Positions 8,987 to 18,480 of a stretch of 64,000 nt of DNA are shown piece by piece. Origin of the DNA: Heterostelium multicystogenum. Lineage: Eukaryota > Evosea > Eumycetozoa > Acytosteliales > Acytosteliaceae. The DNA is taken from contig RCNN01000053.1 of the NCBI GenBank assembly GCA_003667245.1, positions 1-64,000 of the forward strand, read 5' to 3'. Numbering within the stretch: the stretch's first letter is position 1; every line of letters starts with the position of its first letter. Both the position numbers and the translations under genes were made by a program. The notes under the pieces were generated by a model that searched no databases, was not told where the DNA came from, and was given only the letters and a program-made list of their open reading frames with translations.

Positions 8987-9079
8987 ATTGTGGGAGCGGG
9001 CTTGCTCGCGAAGGCGGCGTGTCAGTCATGCATATATCAACTGACACACCGCCTTCGCGAGCAAGCCCGCTCCCACATT
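8987..9079. repeat. REP doublet (REPIN) between ntrB and the chorismate mutase gene
   Basis: Same arm family as the copy after secB, 93 bases, placed 20 bases past the stop codon of the chorismate mutase gene. Confidence 0.93.
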
Positions 9080-9098
9080 TTTGATGGCGTTCGCAATT

Positions 9099-9635
9099 TT
9101 AGATTTTATAGAGGCACAGCTCGGCGGTGGCGCGGATCATTGCCAGTTGGTGCAGCGCGTCTTCGGCAGGTGCGCGATTGGCCTGGGCCAGCCATTGCGG
9201 GCATTGCGGGTTGGTGCGCTCCGGGGTGAAGTCCGCCAGCTGTTGCAGCAGGCGTTTTTGCAGCAGGTCCAGTTTAGGGCGGATCTGGCCGACCAGATCC
9301 GGGCGTGGGTCATTCGGCGCCTTGCCTTGCAGCTGCCAGTCGGAAAGGTGGGCGTACTGCACCAGTTTGTTCGCCTCGATCTGGGCCGAGAAAAACTGCT
9401 CGGCCTGTGCTGGTGCCAGTTTGTAGCTCGGCGCCTGGGCGACGACGCTGGCGATCACGTCCTGCTCCCGTGGGCGGTCCTCGATGGGCTTGTGGCTGTC
9501 CCATTTGCTCAGGGCCACCTGGTCGGCAATCGCCAGGCGTTCGGCAATGCTGTCGAGCAGCGGGGCGAGGGTGGGTGGTGCTGCGAATACATTGGCGCTG
9601 ATGGCCAGCAAGATGAACCCAATTTTGAGTTTCAA
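9099..9635 (-). CDS. aroQ: Secreted monofunctional chorismate mutase (AroQ-gamma type)
   Basis: About 178 residues that convert chorismate to prephenate, predicted to act in the periplasm. I take TTG at 9635 as start because it is preceded by AGAGGG and gives a clean signal peptide (MKLKIGFILLAISANVFA, cut after AFA-A). The helical body has the AroQ pattern: LLDSIAERLAIADQVALSKW, the conserved PIEDRPREQDV and FFSAQIEANKLVQY, and a C-terminal extension with two Cys, as in the gamma subclass. It stands between glnA and ntrB with REPs on both sides. Why a periplasmic chorismate mutase is made here is unknown; no other aromatic pathway gene is near. Confidence 0.82.
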   Translation of the reverse strand: MKLKIGFILLAISANVFAAPPTLAPLLDSIAERLAIADQVALSKWDSHKPIEDRPREQDVIASVVAQAPSYKLAPAQAEQFFSAQIEANKLVQYAHLSDWQLQGKAPNDPRPDLVGQIRPKLDLLQKRLLQQLADFTPERTNPQCPQWLAQANRAPAEDALHQLAMIRATAELCLYKI

Positions 9636-9650
9636 GGCAGATCCCTCTTC

Positions 9651-9750
9651 TGTAGGGGCGAGCTTGCTCGCGAAGGTCGTTAACGATAACGCGTAAGTAT
9701 TGAAGAAATGCGGTGCCTTTGAATTTTTCGCGGGCAAGCCGGCTCCCACA
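9651..9750. repeat. REP-like inverted pair, second family
   Basis: Left arm GTAGGGGCGAGCTTGCTCGC, right arm near 9728-9750, centre containing GGTCGTTAACGATAACGCG. A close relative with the same centre lies at 57311-57410, so arms and centre move together. Confidence 0.85.
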
Positions 9751-9762
9751 GGGTTTTGCGGG

Positions 9763-9796
9763 CAAAAAAAAGACCTCCCGAAGGAGGCCTTTTTCA
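9763..9796 (-). terminator. glnA terminator (bidirectional)
   Basis: AGACCTCC at 9771-9778 pairs with GGAGGCCT at 9783-9790 around a CGAA loop. On the minus strand it is followed by eight T, ideal for ending glnA 30 bases past its stop codon. Confidence 0.9.
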
Positions 9797-9824
9797 TCAC
9801 GCCGCGTTACGCAGCGCTACCGGA

Positions 9825-11231
9825 TCAGCAGCTGTAGTACAGCTCGTATTCCAGTGGGTGTACGAAGGTGCGGACCTTGATTTCTTCTTCGCTTTTCAGG
9901 GCGATGTAGGCATCGATAAAGTCGTCGCTGAACACGCCGCCTTTGGTCAGGAACGCACGGCCCTTGTCCAGCTCTTCCAGGGCTTCTTTCAGGCTGCCGC
10001 ACACTTGTGGGATCTCTTTGGCCTCTTCAGGCGGCAGGTCGTACAAGTTTTTGTCGGCGGCATCGCCAGGGTGGATCTTGTTCTGGATGCCGTCCAGGCC
10101 GGCCATGACCAGGGCAGCGAAGGCCAGGTACGGGTTGGCTGCCGGATCCGGGAAACGGGCTTCGATACGGCGAGCGCGAGGGCTGGACACGTAAGGAATA
10201 CGGATCGAAGCGGAACGGTTGCGAGCCGAGTAGGCGAGCATTACCGGAGCTTCGAAACCTGGGACCAGACGCTTGTAGGAGTTGGTCGATGGGTTGGTGA
10301 AGCCGTTCAGGGCCTTACCGTGCTTGATGATACCGCCGATGAAGTACAGGGCAGTGTCGGACAGGCCGGCATAACCTTCGCCAGCGAAGGTGTTCTTGCC
10401 TTCTTTGGCGATGGACAGGTGAACGTGCATACCCGAACCGTTATCGCCGTACAGAGGCTTAGGCATGAAGGTAGCGGTACGGCCGTAGGCATCAGCCACG
10501 TTGTGTACGCAGTACTTCAGGGTCTGAACTTCGTCAGCCTTGGCAACCAGGGTGTTGAACTTCACGCCGATTTCGTTCTGGCCGGCAGTCGCCACTTCGT
10601 GGTGGTGAACTTCGATGACCAGGCCCATCTCTTCCATGGCGTTGCACATGGAGGTACGGATTTCGTGGTCGTGGTCGAACGGAGGAACCGGGAAGTAGCC
10701 GCCTTTGATACCTGGACGGTGGCCTTTGTTGCCGCCTTCCACGTCTTGGTCGGACATCCACGAACCTTGTTCGGAGAAGATCTTGAACATGGAGCCAGAG
10801 ATGTCGGACTTGAACTTGACCGAATCAAAGATGAAGAATTCTGGTTCCGGGCCTACGAATACGGTGTCGCCGATACCGGTCGACTTCAGGTATTCCTCGG
10901 CACGCTTGGCGATCGCACGTGGGTCACGATCGTAGCCCTGCATGGTCGAAGGCTCGATCACGTCGCAGACGATGATCAAGGTTGGGTCTTCGGTGAACGG
11001 GTCGAGTACGGCAGTGCTGTCGTCCGGCATCAGGATCATGTCGGAAGCTTCGATGCCTTTCCAGCCGGCAATGGAGGAGCCGTCGAACATTTTGCCTTCT
11101 TCGAAGAAGGCGTCATCCAGCGCGTCGCGAGCCGGCATGGTCACGTGGTGCTGAGTGCCTTTTGTGTCCGTGAAGCGCAGATCAATCCATTTGACGTCAT
11201 GATCTTTGATGAGTTGAACCGACTTCGACAT
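9825..11231 (-). CDS. glnA: Glutamine synthetase type I
   Basis: A 468-residue dodecameric enzyme that makes glutamine from glutamate, ammonia and ATP. Conserved blocks are [18 protein letters not shown], the metal and substrate region [10 protein letters not shown], the Gly/His-rich [10 protein letters not shown], and [11 protein letters not shown] for ATP and ammonia. [10 protein letters not shown] carries the tyrosine that is adenylylated in the beta subclass. Start ATG at 11231 has GGAGGACACT just upstream. The frame is intact. Control is visible: a sigma-54 promoter at 11334 and two NtrC-like sites further upstream, matching nitrogen-regulated expression by the nearby NtrBC pair. Confidence 0.98.
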   Translation of the reverse strand: MSKSVQLIKDHDVKWIDLRFTDTKGTQHHVTMPARDALDDAFFEEGKMFDGSSIAGWKGIEASDMILMPDDSTAVLDPFTEDPTLIIVCDVIEPSTMQGYDRDPRAIAKRAEEYLKSTGIGDTVFVGPEPEFFIFDSVKFKSDISGSMFKIFSEQGSWMSDQDVEGGNKGHRPGIKGGYFPVPPFDHDHEIRTSMCNAMEEMGLVIEVHHHEVATAGQNEIGVKFNTLVAKADEVQTLKYCVHNVADAYGRTATFMPKPLYGDNGSGMHVHLSIAKEGKNTFAGEGYAGLSDTALYFIGGIIKHGKALNGFTNPSTNSYKRLVPGFEAPVMLAYSARNRSASIRIPYVSSPRARRIEARFPDPAANPYLAFAALVMAGLDGIQNKIHPGDAADKNLYDLPPEEAKEIPQVCGSLKEALEELDKGRAFLTKGGVFSDDFIDAYIALKSEEEIKVRTFVHPLEYELYYSC

Positions 11232-11333
11232 AGTGTCCTCCGGGTGGCTTCGGGCTGGGGTAGTGGAGTAGCCCTTAGAATGTGGGTGATGCCGGCGCGA
11301 ATACTCGACCAAGGCAACCTGCCTCACAAGAGA

Positions 11334-11348
11334 GCAAATTGCATGCCA
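11334..11348 (-). promoter_or_regulatory. Sigma-54 promoter of glnA
   Basis: On the minus strand the sequence reads TGGCATGCAATTTGC, with the invariant GG (-24) and GC (-12) at the right spacing (TGGCAYG-N4-TTGC). It lies about 105 bases upstream of the glnA ATG. Confidence 0.85.
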
Positions 11349-11422
11349 GTGCCCCGACATGGGTTTTTTTGCCACAAAAACGCCCCTATAAAGGTGCAAT
11401 CCGCTGAAACGGAAGAAATTGC

Positions 11423-11468
11423 GCACCGCAATGTAGCGCTTATTTTGGTTTATGACCCGTTTTGGTGC
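11423..11468. promoter_or_regulatory. Pair of NtrC-like sites upstream of the glnA promoter
   Basis: GCACCGCAATGTAGC (11423-11437) matches 10 of 15 and GACCCGTTTTGGTGC (11454-11468) 9 of 15 bases of the enteric NtrC site; each has one strong half. They are 31 bases apart, about three helical turns, and 75-120 bases upstream of the sigma-54 element, the classical enhancer arrangement for glnA. Individually weak; the spacing is what supports them. Confidence 0.5.
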
Positions 11469-11494
11469 GCGAAAGGTCAGTTGCATATTAACTG

Positions 11495-11523
11495 GTTAAA
11501 CCTTGAGCGATTTCCGCTATAAT
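11495..11523 (+). promoter_or_regulatory. Possible sigma-70 promoter of thiI
   Basis: A perfect TATAAT at 11518-11523 is preceded at 17 bases by GTTAAA, a weak -35. The thiI ATG is 43 bases downstream. Confidence 0.45.
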
Positions 11524-11565
11524 CCGCGCCCCCCTTTTTCGGCTGGGCCTGCGCGCGCTGTTTTC

Positions 11566-13020
11566 ATGAAATTAATCGTTAAAGTCTTCCCCGAGATCAC
11601 CATCAAGAGCCGACCGGTACGGATGCGTTTCATCCGTCAATTGGCCAAGAACATCCGTGCCGTGCTCCGCGATCTGGACCCGGCTGTGGTGGTGAATGGT
11701 GTGTGGGACAATCTCGAGCTGGAAACCCGCCTCTCAGACCCCAAGGCCCTGAAGGACATGACCGAGCGCCTGAGCTGCGTGCCGGGCATCGCGCATTTCC
11801 TGCAGGTCGACGAGTACCCGCTGGGCGACTTCGACGACATCACCGAAAAGTGCAAGCAGCACTACGGCGATGTGCTGGCAGGCAAGGTGTTTTCAGTGCG
11901 TTGCAAACGCGCCGGCAAGCACCCGTTCAGCTCCATGGATGTCGAGAAATATGTGGGCAGCAAGCTGCGTCGCGAGTGCGGCGCTGCCGGAATTTCCCTG
12001 AAAGAGCCGCAAATTGAAGTGCGGATGGAAATTCGCGACCAACGGTTGTTTGTGATCCACAGCCAGCACGACAGCATCGGCGGCTACCCGCTGGGTGCCC
12101 TGGAACAGACCCTGGTATTGATGTCCGGCGGTTTCGATTCCACTGTCGCGGCCTACCAGATCATGCGCCGCGGGCTGATGAGCCACTTCTGCTTCTTCAA
12201 CCTGGGCGGGCGTGCACACGAATTGGGCGTGATGGAAGTCGCGCATTACATCTGGAAGAAGTACGGCAGCTCGCAACGGGTGCTGTTTGTCAGCGTACCG
12301 TTCGAGGAAGTCCTGGGAGAAATTCTCGGGAAAGTCGATAACAGTCATATGGGCGTAGTATTGAAGCGTATGATGTTACGCGCTGCGTCCCGAATCGCGG
12401 ATCGGCTGGAAATCGACGCACTGGTCACCGGTGAAGCGATTTCCCAGGTGTCCAGCCAGACCCTGCCGAACCTGTCGTTGATCGACTCTGTGACCGAGAA
12501 GCTGGTACTGCGCCCGCTGATCGCCAGTCACAAGCAAGACATCATCGACCTGGCGACCCAGATCGGCACGGCGGATTTCGCCAAGCACATGCCGGAATAT
12601 TGCGGGGTCATCTCGGTGAACCCCAAGACCCACGCCAAGCGCAACCGCGTGGAGTACGAAGAACAACAGTTCGATATGGCGGTGCTCGAGCGTGCGCTTG
12701 AGAACGCCAAGCTGGTGCCGATCGATCGGGTTATCGACGAATTGGGCCAGGATTTGCAGATCGAAGAAGTCAGCGAGGCTCTGGCCGGTCAGATCATCAT
12801 CGACATCCGTCACCCGGATGCCGCTGAAGACGAGCCGCTGGAAATTGCTGGCATCGACGTACAAACGCTGCCGTTCTATGCATTGAATGCGCGTTTCAAG
12901 GAACTGGATGACAGCCGTCAGTACCTGTTGTATTGCGACAAAGGCGTGATGAGTCGCCTGCATGCCCACCATTTGCTCAGTGAGGGGCATGCCAATGTGC
13001 GCGTTTATCGACCGAGCTAA
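11566..13020 (+). CDS. thiI: tRNA 4-thiouridine synthase ThiI with C-terminal rhodanese domain
   Basis: A 484-residue sulfurtransferase that makes 4-thiouridine at position 8 of tRNA and takes part in thiazole formation for thiamine. Order: ferredoxin-like and THUMP domains (about 1-165), the PP-loop pyrophosphatase domain with SGGFDSTVA (about 188-196) for adenylation, and a C-terminal rhodanese domain with the persulfide Cys in [15 protein letters not shown]. The rhodanese extension marks the long enteric type. The frame is intact. It is transcribed divergently from glnA. Confidence 0.96.
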   Translation: MKLIVKVFPEITIKSRPVRMRFIRQLAKNIRAVLRDLDPAVVVNGVWDNLELETRLSDPKALKDMTERLSCVPGIAHFLQVDEYPLGDFDDITEKCKQHYGDVLAGKVFSVRCKRAGKHPFSSMDVEKYVGSKLRRECGAAGISLKEPQIEVRMEIRDQRLFVIHSQHDSIGGYPLGALEQTLVLMSGGFDSTVAAYQIMRRGLMSHFCFFNLGGRAHELGVMEVAHYIWKKYGSSQRVLFVSVPFEEVLGEILGKVDNSHMGVVLKRMMLRAASRIADRLEIDALVTGEAISQVSSQTLPNLSLIDSVTEKLVLRPLIASHKQDIIDLATQIGTADFAKHMPEYCGVISVNPKTHAKRNRVEYEEQQFDMAVLERALENAKLVPIDRVIDELGQDLQIEEVSEALAGQIIIDIRHPDAAEDEPLEIAGIDVQTLPFYALNARFKELDDSRQYLLYCDKGVMSRLHAHHLLSEGHANVRVYRPS

Positions 13021-13159
13021 GAGCCCGGGGCTGTTTGCCTGTGGCCTGCGTCACCGGCCCCCCGACTCTGCCGTCAAGCTGTAACGGCAAGGCCTGACTC
13101 TACTGTTAATCGCTGCCACGACCTGTCAGCACACCGAATCCTCTGATCGAGATACACAA

Positions 13160-14981
13160 GTGATCGAAAATCTACGCAACATCGCCATCATTGCTCACGT
13201 TGACCATGGTAAGACCACCCTGGTAGACAAACTCTTGCGTCAATCCGGCACCCTGGAGCGCAACGAGCTCAACGACGAGCGCGTGATGGACTCCAACGAC
13301 CAGGAGAAAGAGCGCGGTATTACCATTCTGGCGAAAAACACCGCCATCAACTGGAACGGCTACCACATCAACATCGTGGATACCCCGGGCCACGCCGACT
13401 TCGGCGGCGAAGTTGAACGCGTAATGTCGATGGTTGACTCCGTTCTGCTGCTGGTTGACGCTCAAGACGGCCCTATGCCGCAAACCCGTTTCGTGACCAA
13501 GAAGGCTTTCGAAGCCGGCCTGCGTCCGATCGTGTGCATCAACAAGGTTGACCGTCCAGGCGCGCGTCCGGACTGGGTTCTGGATCAGATCTTCGACCTG
13601 TTCGACAACCTGGGTGCCACCGAAGAACAGCTGGACTTCAAAGTCGTCTACGCCTCGGCCCTGAACGGCATTGCCGGTCTGGAACACACCGACATGGCTG
13701 AAGACATGACCCCGCTGTACCAGTCGATCGTCGACAACGTACCGGCTCCGAAAGTTGACCGTGAAGGCCCGTTCCAGATGCAAATCTCGGCACTGGACTA
13801 CAACAGCTTCCTGGGTGTTATCGGTGTTGGCCGTATCGCTCGTGGTAGCGTCAAGCCGAACACTCCGGTGGTCGCCATCGGCGCCGACGGCAAGAAGCGC
13901 AACGGTCGTATCCTGAAGCTGATGGGTCACCACGGCCTGCACCGCATCGACGTTGAAGAAGCGTTTGCCGGTGACATCGTGTGTGTGAGCGGTATGGACT
14001 CGCTGTTCATCTCCGACACCCTGTGCCAGCCGGACAACGTCGAGGCGATGAAGCCTCTGACCGTTGACGAGCCAACCGTTTCCATGACCTTCCAGGTAAA
14101 CGACTCGCCTTTCTGCGGTAAAGAAGGCAAGTTCGTGACTTCCCGTAACATCAAGGAACGTCTGGACAAAGAGCTGCTGTACAACGTTGCTCTGCGCGTT
14201 GAAGAAGGCGACTCGGCTGACAAGTTCAAGGTTTCCGGCCGTGGTGAGCTGCACCTCTCGGTACTGATCGAAAACCATGCGTCGCGAAGGCTTCGAAATG
14301 GGCGTTGGTCGTCCTGAAGTGATCATCCGTCAGGTTGACGGCGTGAAGCAGGAACCGTTTGAAAACGTCACCATCGACACCCCTGAAGAATCCCAGGGCA
14401 AGGTCATGGAAGAGATGGGCCTGCGTAAGGGCGACCTGACCAACATGGTGCCGGATGGCAAAGGCCGTGTGCGTCTGGAATACAACATCCCTGCTCGTGG
14501 TCTGATCGGTTTCCGTAACCAGTTCCTGACCCTGACCAACGGTGCTGGCATCCTGACCTCGATCTTCGATCGCTACGACACCATGAAGTCCGGCGACATG
14601 TCCGGTCGTCAGAACGGTGTTCTGGTATCGGTAGAAACCGGCAAGGCGCTGACCTACTCCCTGGAAACCCTCCAGGCGCGTGGCAAGCTGTTCGTTGAAC
14701 ACGGTCAAGAGATCTACAACGGTCAGATCGTTGGCCTGAACAGCCGTGACAACGACATGGGCGTCAACCCAACCAAAGGCAAGAAGCTCGACAACATGCG
14801 TGCTTCGGGTAAAGACGAAACCATCGCTCTGGTTCCACCTGTTCGCTTCACCCTGGAACAGGCTCTGGAATTCATCCAGGACGACGAGCTGTGCGAAGTT
14901 ACGCCTAAGTCGATCCGCCTGCGTAAGAAGATCCTGGACGAAGGCGAGCGTACCCGCGCTGCCAAGAAAGCCAAGAACTGA
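13160..14981 (+). CDS. typA: Ribosome-associated GTPase TypA/BipA (one frameshift as read)
   Basis: Translational GTPase of the EF-G family, about 606 residues, that aids 50S subunit assembly, notably at low temperature and stress. It starts at GTG 13160 ([20 protein letters not shown]). Motifs are G1 [10 protein letters not shown], the switch region with [11 protein letters not shown]3 [14 protein letters not shown] and G4 NKVDRPGA, then the C-terminal domain with [12 protein letters not shown]. The frame breaks at 14277: GAAAACCATG needs one C fewer to read on into [16 protein letters not shown]. The rest is fully conserved, so this is probably a sequence error. A strong terminator follows. 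Confidence 0.95.
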
Positions 14982-15000
14982 GTTAACTCAGGCTGAATGA

Positions 15001-15037
15001 AAAACGCCCCCGGTCGAAAGGCCGGGGGCGTTTTTTT
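15001..15037 (+). terminator. typA terminator
   Basis: ACGCCCCCGG and CCGGGGGCGT pair around TCGAAAGG, followed by seven T, 20 bases after the typA stop codon. Confidence 0.93.
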
Positions 15038-15070
15038 ATGCCTGCAATATCTGTAGTGACTGTGCGGGCC

Positions 15071-15164
15071 CCTTCGCGAGCAAGCCCGCTCCCACATTCG
15101 ACCGCGTTTTTTCAGGATGAATGAGGTCAAGTGTGGGAGCGAGCTTGCCCGCGAAAGCGGTAGT
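15071..15164. repeat. Divergent REP pair (tail to tail)
   Basis: Here the arms point outward: complement arm 15071-15098, then forward arm 15131-15156, with the spacer CATTCGACCGCGTTTTTTCA between. The copy at 40845-40928 has the same orientation and an obviously related spacer. Confidence 0.85.
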
Positions 15165-15185
15165 TCAAGCAATAAAGAATCTGGA

Positions 15186-15621
15186 TCAGAACTTGTCGAG
15201 GGTCTTGAACCTGGTCTCGCGCACCACTTCCTTCGGCTTGTACGCGCAATACCCCGGGCGCGGCCCGATTTTCGGGTGATTGCGGCAAGTATCCGGGCGC
15301 TTGTCATAAATAGTGCAGAAGCGGCTCTTACGATCCAGGTACAGGCAATCGTTGTTGCTCATGCGCTGCAGGGTGAAGATCTCGGATTTGGCGTTGAAGC
15401 GCTCGACGATGCCTTCCTTCTGCAAGCGCTTGGCGATGTTCTTCGGCGGGTCGCCACGCTCGAACTCATCGACGATGCCGATGCGGATTCAGGTCCTTGA
15501 TCTTCACCTCAACCGGCAGGGTGCAGCAGCTCGACACACAGCCGCCACACATATGGCTTGAGTATTTCTGCCAGGTCTCGAGACGGTCGAGTTCCGCGGC
15601 GGCGATCAGTTGAGGCTTCAT
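15186..15621 (-). CDS. YkgJ-type cysteine-cluster protein (one frameshift as read)
   Basis: About 144 residues with a zinc or iron-sulfur type Cys pattern: CGGCVSSCC near residues 25-33, then CLYLDRKSRFCTIYDKRPDTC and a final C in PGYCAY. This is the YkgJ/UPF0153-like family, whose function is not established. One extra base near 15487 breaks the frame between IKDL and IRIGIVDEFERGDPPK. It stands alone between typA and glgP. The start is the ATG at 15621. Confidence 0.8.
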
Positions 15622-15856
15622 CAGGTTTCCAAGAGGGGTGTTATCCGGCGCGGGATCATACCGGAACTGGTGGTTTTTTGAACAATATCTTCCAGCTTTC
15701 AGCTCGAAGGCTGTGCCGGGCCACAAACGGGCACGGCCCCTGCATCAAATTCCCGCAAAGGTGAATGAGTTAAAAAACTGCCGAACCAGAGCGTCTACCG
15801 TCTGTCAGACCGTCTAGGCTCTAGCAACTCCTTCTATCTCGCCCGAGGTCGCATCG
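15622..15856. other. Divergent intergenic region before glgP
   Basis: 235 bases separating the YkgJ-type gene and glgP; must contain both leaders. I see no clear promoter match, repeat or small gene. Confidence 0.4.
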
Positions 15857-18309
15857 ATGTCTCAGGAACCGCTTGTACGAGAAGCAGAGGTAGCCGCATT
15901 TCGCGATGCCGTCTTGACCAAACTTACCTATGCGGTGGGCAAGGACCCCGATCACGCCTTCGACCACGATTGGTTTGAAGCCATCGCACTGGCCGCCCGC
16001 GACCACATGGTCGACCACTGGATGGACCACACGCGGCACATCTACCGCAAGGGACAGAAGCGGGTCTATTACCTCTCGCTGGAATTCCTGATCGGCCGTC
16101 TGCTCTACGACAGCCTGAGCAACCTTGGCTTGCTGGACGTGGCCCGTGAGGCCATGAGCGAGTTGGGTGTGGACATGGAGCGCATTCGCCTGCTGGAGCC
16201 CGACGCGGCCCTGGGCAACGGTGGCCTTGGCCGCCTGGCAGCCTGCTTCATGGAAAGCATGTCGACCCTGGGTATTGCCGGCCATGGCTATGGCATTCGG
16301 TATGAGCACGGGCTGTTTCGCCAGGCGATTGTCGATGGCTGGCAGCAGGAGCAAACCGAACGCTGGCTGGATTTCGGCAACCCCTGGGAGTTCGAGCGCG
16401 CCGAAGTGATCTACCCGATCGGCTTTGGCGGTGGTGTGGAAACCGTGCTGGACGCGTCCGGCAAGTCGATCCAGGTCTGGTCGCCGAATGAAACCGTACG
16501 CGCGGTGGCGTATGACACCCCGGTCGTCGGCTGGCGCGGCGCCAGCGTCAACACCCTGCGCCTGTGGCGCGCCCGGGCCGTCGAAGACCTGCACCTGGAG
16601 CGCTTCAACGCCGGTGACCACCTGGGCGCCGTCGCCGAAGTGGCCCGCGCCGAAAGCATCTCCCGAGTGCTTTACCCGGCCGACAGCACCGAAGCAGGGC
16701 AGGAGTTTGCGCCTGCGCCAGGAGTACTTCTTCGTCTCCGCCTCGTTGCAGGATCTGCTGCGTCGCCACAAGAACATGCACGGCTCGGTATTGAGCCTGG
16801 GCGAGCACGCGGCCATCCAGCTCAACGACACTCACCCGTCGATCGCGGTGGCCGAGTTGATGCGTCAGTTGGTGGACCTGCACGACATCCCGTGGGATGC
16901 CGCCTGGGACGTCACCGTCGAAACCCTTTCGTACACCAACCACACCTTGCTCCCCGAGGCGTTGGAAACCTGGCCAGTCGGCCTGATGGAGCGCATGCTG
17001 CCACGGCACATGCAGATCATCTACCTGATCAACGCCCAGCATATCGACTCGCTGCGGGCCAGGGCATCCATGACTTCGACGTGCTGCGTGCCGTCTCGCT
17101 GATCGAAGAAGACAACGGTCGCCGCGTACGCATGGGCAACCTGGCGTTCCTCGGCTCCCACAGTGTCAACGGCGTATCCGGCCTGCACACGCAACTGATG
17201 CGCAGCACGGTGTTCTCCGAACTGCACAAGCTCTACCCGGACCGCATCAACAACAAAACCAACGGCATTACCTTCCGCCGCTGGCTGTACCAGGCCAACC
17301 CCAAGCTCACGGCGATGCTCGTGGAAGCACTGGGCCCGGACGTGCTGGATAACCCCGAACAGCGCCTGGCAGACCTGGAACCGTTTGCCGAGAAGCAAGC
17401 CTTTCGCAAGGCCTTCGCCGAACAGCGCCTGCACAGTAAGCGGGCACTGGCCGACATCATTCACGAGCGCCTGGGGATTTCGGTCAACCCGGCGGCGATG
17501 TTCGATGTGCAGGTCAAGCGGATCCACGAGTACAAGCGCCAGCTGCTGAAACCTGATGCACACCGTCGCGCTGTACCAGGCGATTCCGGGCCGAGCCGGG
17601 CACCGACTGGGTGCCGCGGGTGAAGATCTTCGCCGGCAAGGCCGCGGCCAGCTATCACCAGGCCAAGCTGATCATCAAGCTGACTAACGACATCGCCCCG
17701 TACCGTCAACAACGACCCTACCGTGCGCGGGTTGCTCAAGGTGGTATTCCTGCCCAACTACAACGTCAGCCTGGCGGAAAGCATCATTCCGGCGGCCGAC
17801 TTGTCGGAGCAGATTTCCACCGCTGGCTTTGAAGCCTCGGGCACCAGCAACATGAAATTCGCCTCAACGGCGCGCTGACGATCGGCACCATGGACGGCGC
17901 CAACGTCGAGATGCACGAGCGCGTGGGTGCCGACCACATGTTCATCTTCGGCCTCAGCGCCCAGCAGGTGGAAGCGCGCAAACACGCGGGCGAGTTCAAC
18001 GCCGGGCCAGAGATCGCCGCGTCCCATCGCTTGAATGATGTGCTGCAAGCGATTCGTGGCGGGGTGTTCTCACCGGATGATCCGGGCCGTTATGCCGGGT
18101 TGGTGGATTCGCTGATCGACTACGACCGCTTCCTGGTCTGTGCCGACTTCGATTCCTACTGGGATGCCCAGGCGCGGGTCGAGGCCCATTGGCACGACTC
18201 CAAGGAATGGTGGCGTTCGGCGGTGCTCAATACCGCGCGCATGGGCTGGTTCTCGTCGGACCGGACCATCCGCGAATACGCGACGGAAATCTGGAAAGCG
18301 TTGGATTAG
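15857..18309 (+). CDS. glgP: Glycogen/starch phosphorylase (six frameshifts as read)
   Basis: Pyridoxal-phosphate enzyme, about 816 residues, that releases glucose-1-phosphate from glycogen or maltodextrins. The N-terminal half shows [32 protein letters not shown] and [11 protein letters not shown]. The middle shows [17 protein letters not shown] and [12 protein letters not shown]. The C-terminal half shows [29 protein letters not shown] (PLP lysine region [11 protein letters not shown]) and [10 protein letters not shown]. Breaks fall near 16707, 17059, 17550, 17587, 17698 and 17862: four one-base insertions and two deletions. The protein on either side stays fully conserved, so I read them as errors rather than decay. 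No other glycogen gene is nearby. A REP follows the stop codon. Confidence 0.92.
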
Positions 18310-18323
18310 ACACTGCAATAAAA

Positions 18324-18416
18324 AATGTGGGAGCGGGCTTGCTCGCGAAAAGCGCAGCGTCAGTCGACAAATTTGTGACTGATCCACCGCCTTCGCGAGC
18401 AAGCCCGCTCCCACAT
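18324..18416. repeat. REP doublet (REPIN) after glgP
   Basis: Same arms as the copy after secB, 15 bases past the glgP stop codon. Confidence 0.93.
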
Positions 18417-18480
18417 GGGGTCCGTGTCGATATACTGAGCATCGCCTTTGCCCGCTTCGGGCTGCTTAGGGATATCGACC

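Noticed and set aside
9756..11522. A 588-residue plus-strand open frame opposite glnA
   Set aside because: Shadow of glnA; it also runs through the terminator and promoter region.
15857..18309. glgP as a true pseudogene
   Set aside because: Six breaks look dramatic, but sequence on each side is fully conserved, there are no nonsense or missense signs of decay, and the same kind of break is found in essential genes nearby.
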